From NORP181 sp047623555 (lineage in GTDB: Bacteria > Pseudomonadota > Alphaproteobacteria > Rhodobacterales > Rhodobacteraceae): a stretch of 27,892 bases of DNA. The stretch is taken from assembly GCA_047623555.1 (NCBI GenBank), contig JBLHMP010000055.1, positions 1 through 27,892 of the forward strand, given 5' to 3'. The position numbers and the translations under genes are program-made. Below the pieces are notes generated by a model. The model did no database searches and was not told where the DNA came from. It was given only the letters and a program-made list of their open reading frames with translations. Positions 6,079-13,744 of this stretch are shown here, in pieces (within the stretch, counting starts at the first letter, position 1; the number at the start of each line of letters is the position of its first letter).

Positions 6079-7391
6079 GTCAGATCCTTGGCGATCAGGT
6101 GGAAAAACGTTCCGGTCACGTGGCCTTTGCGCGATCCGGTTTCCGGCACGGCGGTGCCTTCGGCATCAACCACATGGGCCAGCGGCGCGTCGGGTTCGTC
6201 AATGATGGTGGTGTAATGAAATTCGTGACCGCGCAGCGATTGCCCGGCCTCAAACCCGGGCATCGGCGCGTTTAATTTGGCACGGCGATAGCCAAGATGG
6301 AATTTGCGTTTCTCGTAAGATGTGACAAGGCCCAACAGCCCGGCCATCTGGTGCCGGGTGCCGTCTTTGTCGATCAACGCCGTGCCCAAGGCCATATATC
6401 CACCGCATTCGCCATGCACCGGTTTGGTTGTTGCGTGGCGGCGCAGGCCGGTCATGAAATTGCTATTGGCGGCGAGGGTTCCGGCGTGCAATTCCGGATA
6501 ACCACCGGGCAGCCAGACCAGATCGGCGCCTTTGTCCGGGGCCTGATCCGCGAGCGGTGAGAACGGCAGGATTTCGGCACCGGCGCGGCGCCAACCCTCT
6601 AACAAATGCGGATAGGTAAACGAGAACGCAGCGTCTTGCGCCAGCGCAATGCGTTGTGCCGGGGGCAGGGGAAGTGGGCCGATTTTGGGTTCTAACGGCG
6701 ATGCAGACGCAGCCTTTTTCAGCGCCTCAAGGTCGACATTATCGCGAAGGAATGTGGCATATCCGGCAATTGCGGCCTCAAGATCGGGATGCTCAACCGC
6801 CTGAATTAGGCCCAGATGGCGTTCTGGCAGGGTCAGGTCACCGCGCCGGGGCAACACACCCAGAACCGGCAGGCCGACCTTTTCCATACCCAGTCGGGTC
6901 AGGCGTTCATGGCGCGGACTTGCAACGCGATTGAGGATGACTCCGGCGATTTTTAGGTCCGGGTTGTAGCGGGCAAACCCCAAAGCAGTGGCCGCAGCCG
7001 ATTGTGCCTGACCGGAAATATCCAGCACCAAAACCACCGGCCAGCCCATCCTTGCGGCGGTTTCCGCCGAGGTGCCATTGCCCGTCGCGCCCTGATAAGC
7101 CACGCCATCAAACAGGCCCATTGACCCTTCGGCGATGACAATATCGGCACCCTGCGATTGCGCCGCAATGGTGTTGAGCAACGCTGGCCCCATGGCCCAG
7201 GTATCAACGTTATACGATGCCCGCCCAGCCGCCGCACGGTGGAATGCCGGGTCGATATAATCCGGGCCACTTTTGTACGGTTGCACGATCATGCCGTCCT
7301 CGGAAAAGGCGCGCAGCAGGCCTAGCATGACGGTGGTTTTGCCGGTGCCAGAGCTTGGCGCAGATATCAGAAGTCCGCCGGGGTTATTCAT
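6075..7391 (-). CDS. cobB: CobB, hydrogenobyrinic acid a,c-diamide synthase
   Basis: This 438-residue enzyme has an ATP-binding P-loop SAPSSGTGKTT (residues 10-20) in a dethiobiotin-synthetase-like domain. A class-I glutamine amidotransferase domain follows, with nucleophile Cys329 in GECGGYM and His431 near the C terminus (GTFFHLI). It amidates the a and c acetate side chains of hydrogenobyrinate using glutamine and ATP. The start at 7391 has GGAGG at 7401-7405 and gives the family length; the upstream in-frame extension to 7493 lies inside cobM and is rejected. It overlaps cobM by eight bases and cobA by four. Confidence 0.95.
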   Translation of the reverse strand: MNNPGGLLISAPSSGTGKTTVMLGLLRAFSEDGMIVQPYKSGPDYIDPAFHRAAAGRASYNVDTWAMGPALLNTIAAQSQGADIVIAEGSMGLFDGVAYQGATGNGTSAETAARMGWPVVLVLDISGQAQSAAATALGFARYNPDLKIAGVILNRVASPRHERLTRLGMEKVGLPVLGVLPRRGDLTLPERHLGLIQAVEHPDLEAAIAGYATFLRDNVDLEALKKAASASPLEPKIGPLPLPPAQRIALAQDAAFSFTYPHLLEGWRRAGAEILPFSPLADQAPDKGADLVWLPGGYPELHAGTLAANSNFMTGLRRHATTKPVHGECGGYMALGTALIDKDGTRHQMAGLLGLVTSYEKRKFHLGYRRAKLNAPMPGFEAGQSLRGHEFHYTTIIDEPDAPLAHVVDAEGTAVPETGSRKGHVTGTFFHLIAKDLT

Positions 7392-8163
7392 CGGGTGATC
7401 CTCCGGTGGCTGATTGCGGTCGATAACGCCGGTCGTAATGTGTTGAATACAGGCAACTTTCGTCAAATCCCTCTTGCGATAGCGCCGGGCCAACCAAAAT
7501 CAGCGCGGTGCGGTCAATGGCATCATTCATCATAGCCTCAATCGTGCCCAACGTCGCGCGAATGATCTGCTGATCGGGCCAACTGGCGCGGTAAACCACG
7601 GCGACCGGACAGTCTGATCCGTAATTCGGCGTCAGTTCGCGAATCACGCCGCCAAGGTTATGGATCGACAAATGGATCGCCAAAGTCGCACCGGTGGCGG
7701 CGAAATTGGTTAGGGTTTCGCCCGCTGGCATCGGCGAGGCGCGCCCTTGGGTGCGGGTCAAAATCACCGATTGCGCGAGGCCGGGCAGGGTCAGTTCGGT
7801 GCCCAATGCGGCGGCGGCGGCGGCAAACGACGGCACGCCGGGGGTGACGCTAAACGGGATATCCTCGGCGCGCAGACGGCGCAATTGTTCGCCCATCGCC
7901 GACCAGACCGACAGATCACCGGAATGCAGCCGTGCCACATCGTGACCGGCGGCGTGCGCGCTGCGGATTTCGGCAATAATTGCCTCCAGATCCAAGGGCG
8001 CGGTGTTGATGATGCGGGTGCCGGGGCTGCAATGGCCGAGGATTTCCTGCGGCACAAGTGAGCCGGCATAGAGGCAAACCGGGCATGCGGCGATGATATC
8101 GCTGCCACGCAGGGTCAACAGGTCAGGCGCGCCGGGGCCGGCGCCGATAAAGTGAACGGTCAT
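7384..8163 (-). CDS. cobM: CobM, precorrin-4 C11-methyltransferase
   Basis: This 259-residue protein shows the methylase opening VHFIGAGPGAPDLLTLRG (residues 3-20), CLYAGSLVP, ARLHSGDLSVWSA, VTPGVPSFAAAAAAL and YRASWPDQ, all typical of CobM/CbiF. It methylates C11 of precorrin-4 to precorrin-5. The start at 8163 overlaps the cobE stop as ATGA; longer in-frame openings to 8412 would overlap cobE almost completely. The C-terminal tail overlaps cobB by eight bases. Confidence 0.94.
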   Translation of the reverse strand: MTVHFIGAGPGAPDLLTLRGSDIIAACPVCLYAGSLVPQEILGHCSPGTRIINTAPLDLEAIIAEIRSAHAAGHDVARLHSGDLSVWSAMGEQLRRLRAEDIPFSVTPGVPSFAAAAAALGTELTLPGLAQSVILTRTQGRASPMPAGETLTNFAATGATLAIHLSIHNLGGVIRELTPNYGSDCPVAVVYRASWPDQQIIRATLGTIEAMMNDAIDRTALILVGPALSQEGFDESCLYSTHYDRRYRPQSATGGSPDE

Positions 8164-8525
8164 GGGGTTGGTCCTGTGGCAATGGCGCAGGTGGCCAGTT
8201 TGTCGTGCGATATGTGGCGTTTGGTTAACAGTCGCGCGTTGGGTCCGGCGGCGGCCAATGCGGCGGCTTCGGCGACGCTTCCGGTGTTTCGTTCGCGCAA
8301 GGATCGGGCGGACTGGGTGGTGGTTTCGGCGTTGGTTAACTGGTCTGCAGCGATGGGCAGGATCGGCAGGCCACTGGTGGTCGCAAGGTCGATCAGGCAG
8401 CGCGCGACGCATTTGTCAGCCGGTGCTGCGAGCGCATCAATGTGGCCGGTAGAGGCCAAAGACAGCGCGTTTTGCAGGCTGGCCAAGCTGGCCGAGGCGC
8501 GAAACCCAAACCCTGCGACAATCAT
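8160..8525 (-). CDS. cobE: CobE / CbiG C-terminal domain protein
   Basis: This 121-residue protein begins MIVAGFGFRASAS and contains ALAAPADKC, LPILPIAADQL and SVAEAAALAAAG, the pattern of the CbiG C-terminal domain, which aerobic-pathway bacteria encode as stand-alone CobE. Its reaction is not settled; the CbiG relationship suggests a role near precorrin-4/5 ring chemistry. The start at 8525 overlaps the cobL stop (ATGA); an in-frame ATG five codons upstream is less likely. It is coupled to cobM by another ATGA. Confidence 0.88.
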   Translation of the reverse strand: MIVAGFGFRASASLASLQNALSLASTGHIDALAAPADKCVARCLIDLATTSGLPILPIAADQLTNAETTTQSARSLRERNTGSVAEAAALAAAGPNARLLTKRHISHDKLATCAIATGPTP

Positions 8526-9739
8526 CGTATGACGCTCCACTGTACGATCGGATAGGCCGATTTCCAGCCGCGTTTTGAGCCCAAAGGCGCCGCGTTTGCC
8601 AGCTCAATCCGCATCAGATCACCGCCGTGTGATTGGTGCCAGATAGCCAGCAGAGTTTCGGATTCGAGGGTTACGGCATTGGCGACCAAACGGGTGCCGG
8701 GTGTCATCAGGTCCCACAATTGGCTGAGCATATTGGATGATAATCCACCGCCAACAAACACTGCATCGGGGCGGGGTAGGCCATGCAAGGCATCGGGCGC
8801 AGTGCCGATAACAACCTCCAAACGCTCACCCCCAAGGGTGGCGGCATTGGTTACAATCCGGTTGGCACGGGGGGCGTTGGCCTCAATCGCTGTGGCGGTC
8901 ATATCGGGGTGGCCCAGCAGCCATTCGATGGCGATTGAGCCTGAGCCCGAGCCGATATCCCACAGATGTTCACCGCGTTTCGGGGCCAGTGCCGACAGGG
9001 TCAAGGCGCGCACCGGGCGTTTGGTGATCTGGCCGTCATTGGCAAATACATCATCCGGGCGACCAGTGGCCAAGGTCAACGCGGCGCCGTTGCCCTGTAC
9101 GTTGATGGCCAGGCAAACCGGATGGGCAATATCTGTTAGGGTCATGTTAGCGGCACGGGTTTCGCGGCTACGTTCGCGTGGCCCACCCAGCGCCTCAAGC
9201 ACATGCAATTGGCTATCGCCAAACCCCAGTTCAGTGATCCAGCCCGCAAGGTCAGACACCGCATCACCATCCCGCAGCAGCACAAAAATCTGCGCACCGG
9301 GCGATAAATGCGGGCGCAGATGGGCAAACGGGCGGGCATGCAGGCCCAGACAAAGTGTTTTTTCAAGCGGCCAGCCGAGGCGCGATGCGGCCAGTGAAAA
9401 CGTTGACGCCCCGGGAAAGGTGCGCCATTCGTGACGTTTCAAATGCGCGGTAAGAACGGTGCCTGCGCCAAACCAGAACGGATCGCCCGAGGCCAGAACC
9501 ACCACGTTTCGCCCCTTGAACGCCAGCAACTGCGCCACACCGTCGGCATATGGCACCGGCCATTCGATGGTTTCTGCGGTTTCTGCGGTTTCGGCGATCA
9601 ATTCAGGAACCAAAGCCAAATGCCGCGCCGCGCCCATGACGATTTCGGCGTTTTGCAGCGCCTCACGGCTTGCAGCGGTCAGCCCGTTTGGTCCATCTTC
9701 GCCCAAACCGATGATTGTTAACCAAGGAGTGTCAGCCAT
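8522..9739 (-). CDS. cobL: CobL, precorrin-6B C5,15-methyltransferase (decarboxylating)
   Basis: This 405-residue two-domain enzyme has an N-terminal tetrapyrrole methylase domain (TIIGLGEDGPNGLT, ASGDPFWFGAG, FPGASTFSLAASRLGWPLE). A C-terminal class-I SAM methyltransferase domain follows, with motif DIGSGSGSIAIEWL near residue 260. It methylates C5 and C15 and removes the carboxylate at C12, giving precorrin-8. Its start codon occupies 9737-9739 on the minus strand and overlaps the cobK start (9738-9740) on the plus strand. No gene precedes it closely on its own strand: the next minus-strand gene is cobJ, 740 bp upstream. It is therefore reached by read-through across antisense cobK, or has its own promoter inside cobK. 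A triple ETA repeat lies near residues 50-57. Confidence 0.94.
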   Translation of the reverse strand: MADTPWLTIIGLGEDGPNGLTAASREALQNAEIVMGAARHLALVPELIAETAETAETIEWPVPYADGVAQLLAFKGRNVVVLASGDPFWFGAGTVLTAHLKRHEWRTFPGASTFSLAASRLGWPLEKTLCLGLHARPFAHLRPHLSPGAQIFVLLRDGDAVSDLAGWITELGFGDSQLHVLEALGGPRERSRETRAANMTLTDIAHPVCLAINVQGNGAALTLATGRPDDVFANDGQITKRPVRALTLSALAPKRGEHLWDIGSGSGSIAIEWLLGHPDMTATAIEANAPRANRIVTNAATLGGERLEVVIGTAPDALHGLPRPDAVFVGGGLSSNMLSQLWDLMTPGTRLVANAVTLESETLLAIWHQSHGGDLMRIELANAAPLGSKRGWKSAYPIVQWSVIR

Positions 9740-10508
9740 GCGTCCCACCCTGCTTGTCCTTGGCGGTACCACCGAGGCCACCGCTTTGGCACATGCGTTG
9801 AACGACGGTGGTTACAACGCCATTTTTTCCTATGCCGGCCGTGTGGCACATCCCAAAGCCCAGCCGTTGCCGACCCGCGTTGGCGGATTTGGCGGCGTCG
9901 ACGGGTTGGTGGACTACTTGGGGGTGCATCAGATCAGCCATGTGATCGACGCGACACACCCCTTTGCGGCACAGATGAGTCGGAATGCGGTCGCGGCCTG
10001 TGCCAAGGTTGGCGTTAAGTTGATTGCCCTGACGCGCCCGGAATGGTCGGCCGTTCCGGGCGATCACTGGACCCATGTGGCGGATATGGCGGCGGCGGTT
10101 ACTGCGTTGAACCGGGCCCCGTGCCGGGTGATGCTGGCGATCGGTAAACTGAACCTCGCGGGGTTCGCAGTGCATCAACAGCATCATTATTTGCTGCGCT
10201 TGATCGACGAACCGACGATCGGTTTGCCGTTTACCAATTGCGATGTGGTGGTGGCGCAGGGGCCGTTTGAATACGCCGATGACCTCGCGTTGATGCGGGC
10301 GCATAAGATTGATCTGCTGGTGTCCAAAAACGCAGGCGGCACGGCGGCGCGGGCCAAGATTGATGTGGCGCGGGAATTGGCCATCAAAGTGGTTATGATT
10401 GACCGTCCAAAGGTGGCGAACCTGGGCGAAGTTGCCTCGGTGGCTGCCGTACTGGACTGGATTGCGCAATTCCCGGGCCGTCATGGCAATACCGACCGTG
10501 GAGTGTAG
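9738..10508 (+). CDS. cobK: CobK, precorrin-6A reductase (opposite strand to its operon)
   Basis: This 256-residue protein has the Rossmann-like opening LLVLGGTTEATALA, then SYAGRVAHP, the conserved HVIDATHPFAAQMSRNA, LLRLIDEP, VVAQGPF and LLVSKNAGG. It reduces precorrin-6A to 6B with NADPH. The start at 9738 is set by AAGGAG at 9724-9729 and by the family N terminus; the frame is open further upstream only inside cobL. It is the only ring-building gene here on the plus strand: head-to-head with cobL (start codons overlap by two bases) and tail-to-tail with cobJ (28-bp overlap). Any promoter must lie within the cobL coding region. Confidence 0.95.
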   Translation: MRPTLLVLGGTTEATALAHALNDGGYNAIFSYAGRVAHPKAQPLPTRVGGFGGVDGLVDYLGVHQISHVIDATHPFAAQMSRNAVAACAKVGVKLIALTRPEWSAVPGDHWTHVADMAAAVTALNRAPCRVMLAIGKLNLAGFAVHQQHHYLLRLIDEPTIGLPFTNCDVVVAQGPFEYADDLALMRAHKIDLLVSKNAGGTAARAKIDVARELAIKVVMIDRPKVANLGEVASVAAVLDWIAQFPGRHGNTDRGV

Positions 10509-11233
10509 ACAATTGGCGCGCCGTCGCGCTCAATGATCCGGGTCAAACTGGATCCGACAATCACCACCGTGCGCATATCGGCCATTTCTGGGCGTGCTTC
10601 GGTCAGGGGCACCACCTTGATCTGTTCCTCGGGCGTCGACACCGCGCGGGCAAATATCACCGGGCGTGCATCGCCACAGGCCTCGCGCAAAATATCCAAG
10701 GCCCGCGCGAAGCCTTCGGGGCGGGATTTTGAACGCGGGTTGTAAAAGGCCATGGCAAAATCAGCCTCTGCCGCAAGGCGAAGGCGTTTTTCGATCAGAT
10801 CCCAGGGTTTCAGGTTGTCACTTAGGTTAATGGCACAGAAATCATGCCCCAAAGGCGCGCCAGCACGCGCCGATGCGGCCAGCATCGCGGTGATCCCCGG
10901 CAACACCTGAATGTCGAGGTTGCGCCATTCTTTTGGGCCAGCCTCGACCGCCTCAAACACCGCAGAGGCCATGGCGAAAACGCCCGGATCACCGGAGGAC
11001 ACTACTACAACCTGTTTGCCCGTGGCCGCCATTTCCAACGCATGACGCGAGCGGTCGATTTCGACGCGGTTGTCGCTGGCATGCAGGGTTAACCCGGCGC
11101 GTGGCGCGATGCGGGCGACGTAGGGGATATAGCCGACAATGTCGGTGGCCTGCGCGATGACGGCCGAAACCTGCGGTGTGATCAGGGACACGTCCCCGGG
11201 GCCAAGGCCTGCTATGTATACGCTTCCGGTCAT
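10481..11233 (-). CDS. cobJ: CobJ, precorrin-3B C17-methyltransferase
   Basis: This 250-residue protein shows the opening VYIAGLGPGDVSLITPQ, VSSGDPGVFAMASAVFEA, VLPGITAMLAASARAGAPLG, FYNPRSKSRP and VGSS near the end, all diagnostic of CobJ/CbiH. It methylates C17 and contracts the ring, converting precorrin-3B to precorrin-4. The start overlaps the cobI stop as ATGA. The last 28 bp overlap the 3' end of cobK on the opposite strand, so the two messages are complementary there. Confidence 0.95.
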   Translation of the reverse strand: MTGSVYIAGLGPGDVSLITPQVSAVIAQATDIVGYIPYVARIAPRAGLTLHASDNRVEIDRSRHALEMAATGKQVVVVSSGDPGVFAMASAVFEAVEAGPKEWRNLDIQVLPGITAMLAASARAGAPLGHDFCAINLSDNLKPWDLIEKRLRLAAEADFAMAFYNPRSKSRPEGFARALDILREACGDARPVIFARAVSTPEEQIKVVPLTEARPEMADMRTVVIVGSSLTRIIERDGAPIVYTPRSVLP

Positions 11234-11982
11234 GGGCGGCGTCCGTTTCCATGTACGATGATGATCGAGAAATAGGGCGTGATTTTATCGTCGGCGTCAA
11301 TCAGACGTGTGACGGTTTGGTTTTCCATCGCGGCGTATTCCACCAGCCAGGCGGCTTGGAGCCGACCGGCCGTGGCCAATGCCCGGCGGACCTTGTCGAT
11401 ATTGCGGCCAATCTTCATCACGACCAGCGCGTCAGTGTCAGCCATGCGCCGGGCCAGATCGTCCTCGGGCAGCGTTGCCATCAGTACGGTCAGCACGTCA
11501 TCGCCCCATGTGATCGGCTGGCCGGTGGCGGTCCAGGCGCCGGACATGCCGGTGATCGCCGGTACAACCGTTACCTCAACAACATCGCGCAGCCGCGAAT
11601 GCAGGTGCATGAACGAGCCGTAAAAAAACGGGTCGCCTTCGCAGAGAACAACCACGTCTTCGCCCTGTTCGACAAGTTTGCGCAGATGCGTGGCGCAGTC
11701 GGCATAAAACGAGGACAGCGCCGCATTATAACGCGGATCACTGACTGGAATTTCGGTCGTCACCGGGTATTCCATGGCAAATTCAATGGCATCCGGGTTG
11801 AGCACGCTGTCGGCAATGCGCCGCGCCTGACCATAGCGCCCGGCCTTGCGGAAATGCGCAAAATGGCGCGCGCCCCGCAACAATCGGTCGGCGCGTACGC
11901 TCATCAGGTCGGGATCGCCCGGGCCAAGGCCGACGCCGTGAATGGTGCCGTGAATGGTGCCGGGCTTTACGGGCGCGCTCAT
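11230..11982 (-). CDS. cobI: CobI, precorrin-2 C20-methyltransferase
   Basis: This 250-residue protein has the methylase motif GVGLGPGDPDLMSVRA, CEGDPFFYGSFMHLHSRL, VPAITGMSGAWTATGQPI and VMKIGRNIDKVR, the CobI/CbiL signature. It methylates C20 of precorrin-2 to precorrin-3A. The ATG at 11982 overlaps the cobH stop by ATGA. The N-terminal segment contains a duplicated GTIH from a 12-bp tandem repeat just before the SAM-binding glycine loop; the repeat explains much of the slight extra length over the usual ~245 residues. Confidence 0.95.
   Translation of the reverse strand: MSAPVKPGTIHGTIHGVGLGPGDPDLMSVRADRLLRGARHFAHFRKAGRYGQARRIADSVLNPDAIEFAMEYPVTTEIPVSDPRYNAALSSFYADCATHLRKLVEQGEDVVVLCEGDPFFYGSFMHLHSRLRDVVEVTVVPAITGMSGAWTATGQPITWGDDVLTVLMATLPEDDLARRMADTDALVVMKIGRNIDKVRRALATAGRLQAAWLVEYAAMENQTVTRLIDADDKITPYFSIIIVHGNGRRP
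11938..11961 (-). repeat. 12-bp in-frame tandem duplication in cobI
   Basis: The plus-strand unit GTGAATGGTGCC occurs twice with no mismatch. On the coding strand it gives GTIH-GTIH just before the SAM-binding GLGPGD loop of CobI. Being a multiple of three it keeps the frame. It looks like a recent slippage event and should be polymorphic between related strains. Confidence 0.9.
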
Positions 11983-12608
11983 TCGATGCGGCTCGCGACG
12001 GCGTTGATGGCGGCGACGGTGATGGCGCTGCCACCCAAACGGCCCTGAACGATAGCGCAGGGCACCGGTTGCTCGGCCCAAAGCGCGTCTTTGGATTCCA
12101 TCGCCCCGACAAAGCCAACCGGGCAACCAATGATGGCGGCCGGGCGCGGGCAATCGGGGTCTTGCAACATGTTGAGCAGGTGGAAAAGCGCCGTGGGGGC
12201 GTTGCCGATGGCAACAACTGCGCCCTCAAGATGGGGTCGCCACAGCTCTAATGCGGCGGCAGAGCGGGTGTTGCCCATCTTGGCGGCCAGCTCTGGTACG
12301 CCGTCGTCGCGCAGGGTGCAGATCACCGCGTTGTCAGCCGGAAGCCGGGTTCGGGTGATGCCTTCGCTGACCATACGGGCATCGCACAGGATCGGCGCGC
12401 CGCCTTCTAATGCGGCGCGGGCAGCATCGGCAAAGCCATCCGAAAACCGAATGAACGGCGCCAATTCAACCATCCCGGCGGCATGGATCATGCGCACGGC
12501 AACCAGCTCTTCGCTGGGGGCAAAGCGCACCAGATCGGCCTCGGCGCGGATCATGGCAAAGGACTGCAAATAGATCGCGGCACCGTTGGTTTCATAGGTG
12601 TAGGGCAT
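11979..12608 (-). CDS. cobH: CobH, precorrin-8X methylmutase
   Basis: This 209-residue protein carries the catalytic histidine at residue 42 in RMIHAAGMVEL, then GAPILCDARMVSEGITR, AAIGNAPTALFHLL-type sequence (VAIGNAPTALFHLLNML) and AIIGCPVGFVGAMESK. The enzyme moves the C11 methyl to C12 to form hydrogenobyrinate. Its start shares one base with the cobG stop (TAATG) and its stop overlaps cobI (ATGA), so the three genes are probably translated in series. Confidence 0.96.
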   Translation of the reverse strand: MPYTYETNGAAIYLQSFAMIRAEADLVRFAPSEELVAVRMIHAAGMVELAPFIRFSDGFADAARAALEGGAPILCDARMVSEGITRTRLPADNAVICTLRDDGVPELAAKMGNTRSAAALELWRPHLEGAVVAIGNAPTALFHLLNMLQDPDCPRPAAIIGCPVGFVGAMESKDALWAEQPVPCAIVQGRLGGSAITVAAINAVASRIE

Positions 12609-13744
12609 TAGAGGTCGTGTCCTTTTAGCAGCTCGTCCGGGGTCAGCCCGCGTGCGGTTGGCTCATCCCATGAACACCCGTCGGCAACAAGGTCAAACCG
12701 GCCGTGGTTGCCGACCAGCGTGAGGGGGGATGGGCGCGGCCGCGCACAGCCTTTGGTGCAGCCGGAAACATGTAGGTTCGGGGTTTTAAGGGCCGATGCG
12801 ATCTGGCGGGTGTCCACGGTTGATGAGCCGCAAAACGGCGCACCGGGGCAGGCGTCGGTGGTTAATAACGGGTCGTTTGGATCGGTAATAAAGCCGTGGT
12901 CAAAGGCGGAAAATACGCCCTCAAGGATGAACAATCGCCACGGTGTCAGGATCAGGCCGGTGGCGTTGCTGTCAGTGATGGCCCGGGCAAGGGTCTGCGC
13001 CGGGATGGACCCAAATGCTGCGCCAAGGATCAGGCCTTTGGGCGACGGGCCGGGGACCATCGTGGCGTTGTTGTCATTTGCGGCGGCAAAGGCGGGCGCG
13101 GTGCCCTGCCAACTGTCTTGCAATGCTGTCGTGCGTAGGTGTTTGGCCATGCGTTTGGTGTCTGGCGCGCGGGTGGTGGCGAACCAATGGGCAAGGGTGA
13201 TGACATCGTTGATCGCCTTGCTGCGGTTGGTCATACGCCCGGTTTCTGCGCCATCCGCGCGCACGATCAACCCGCCGGTTTGCGCCCGCTCTATGCGGAT
13301 ATCAGCCGAGGCATTGGCCAGCACTGGCGCATCTCCGGCGTCCACCGCAAAGCCGAATTTTGCAGGCAGATCAGGCAGTTCGTTCAACCGCGAGATCAGC
13401 TTGAGCGTCAAAGCATGGGTGTCATCGGCGTGGGCCCACATTGGCGCGGTCAGGATATTGCGCCGCGCCTCGAGCGCTTGGGAAACGTCGAGCAAGCCCA
13501 ACGCGTCAAGCTGCGCCAGCAGCGCGTCATGCGCCTGATCACGTACCCCGCGCAGTTGCAGATTGGCGCGGTTGGTCAAATCGATGATACCGCTGGCATG
13601 GGTCATCGCCGCGTCGCACAATCCAAGGACCTGATCGGCACTTAGCCGGGCCAGACGAGGGCGGATACGTACGATCAACCCGTCACCGGATTGCATCGGG
13701 CGATAGGCACCGGGGCACCAGCCTTTGACGCTGAAATCGCTCAT
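12608..13744 (-). CDS. cobG: CobG, precorrin-3B synthase
   Basis: This 378-residue protein is related to sulfite/nitrite reductases. Its N terminus GWCPGAYRPMQSGDGLIVRI matches CobG. The C-terminal half has the [4Fe-4S] cluster cysteines at 299 and 305 (DACPGAPFC) and 329 and 333 (SGCTKGCARP). CobG uses molecular oxygen to hydroxylate C20 and form the ring-A lactone, so it marks the oxygen-dependent pathway; some relatives use CobZ instead, which I do not see here. It overlaps cobN by ATGA. Confidence 0.94.
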   Translation of the reverse strand: MSDFSVKGWCPGAYRPMQSGDGLIVRIRPRLARLSADQVLGLCDAAMTHASGIIDLTNRANLQLRGVRDQAHDALLAQLDALGLLDVSQALEARRNILTAPMWAHADDTHALTLKLISRLNELPDLPAKFGFAVDAGDAPVLANASADIRIERAQTGGLIVRADGAETGRMTNRSKAINDVITLAHWFATTRAPDTKRMAKHLRTTALQDSWQGTAPAFAAANDNNATMVPGPSPKGLILGAAFGSIPAQTLARAITDSNATGLILTPWRLFILEGVFSAFDHGFITDPNDPLLTTDACPGAPFCGSSTVDTRQIASALKTPNLHVSGCTKGCARPRPSPLTLVGNHGRFDLVADGCSWDEPTARGLTPDELLKGHDL

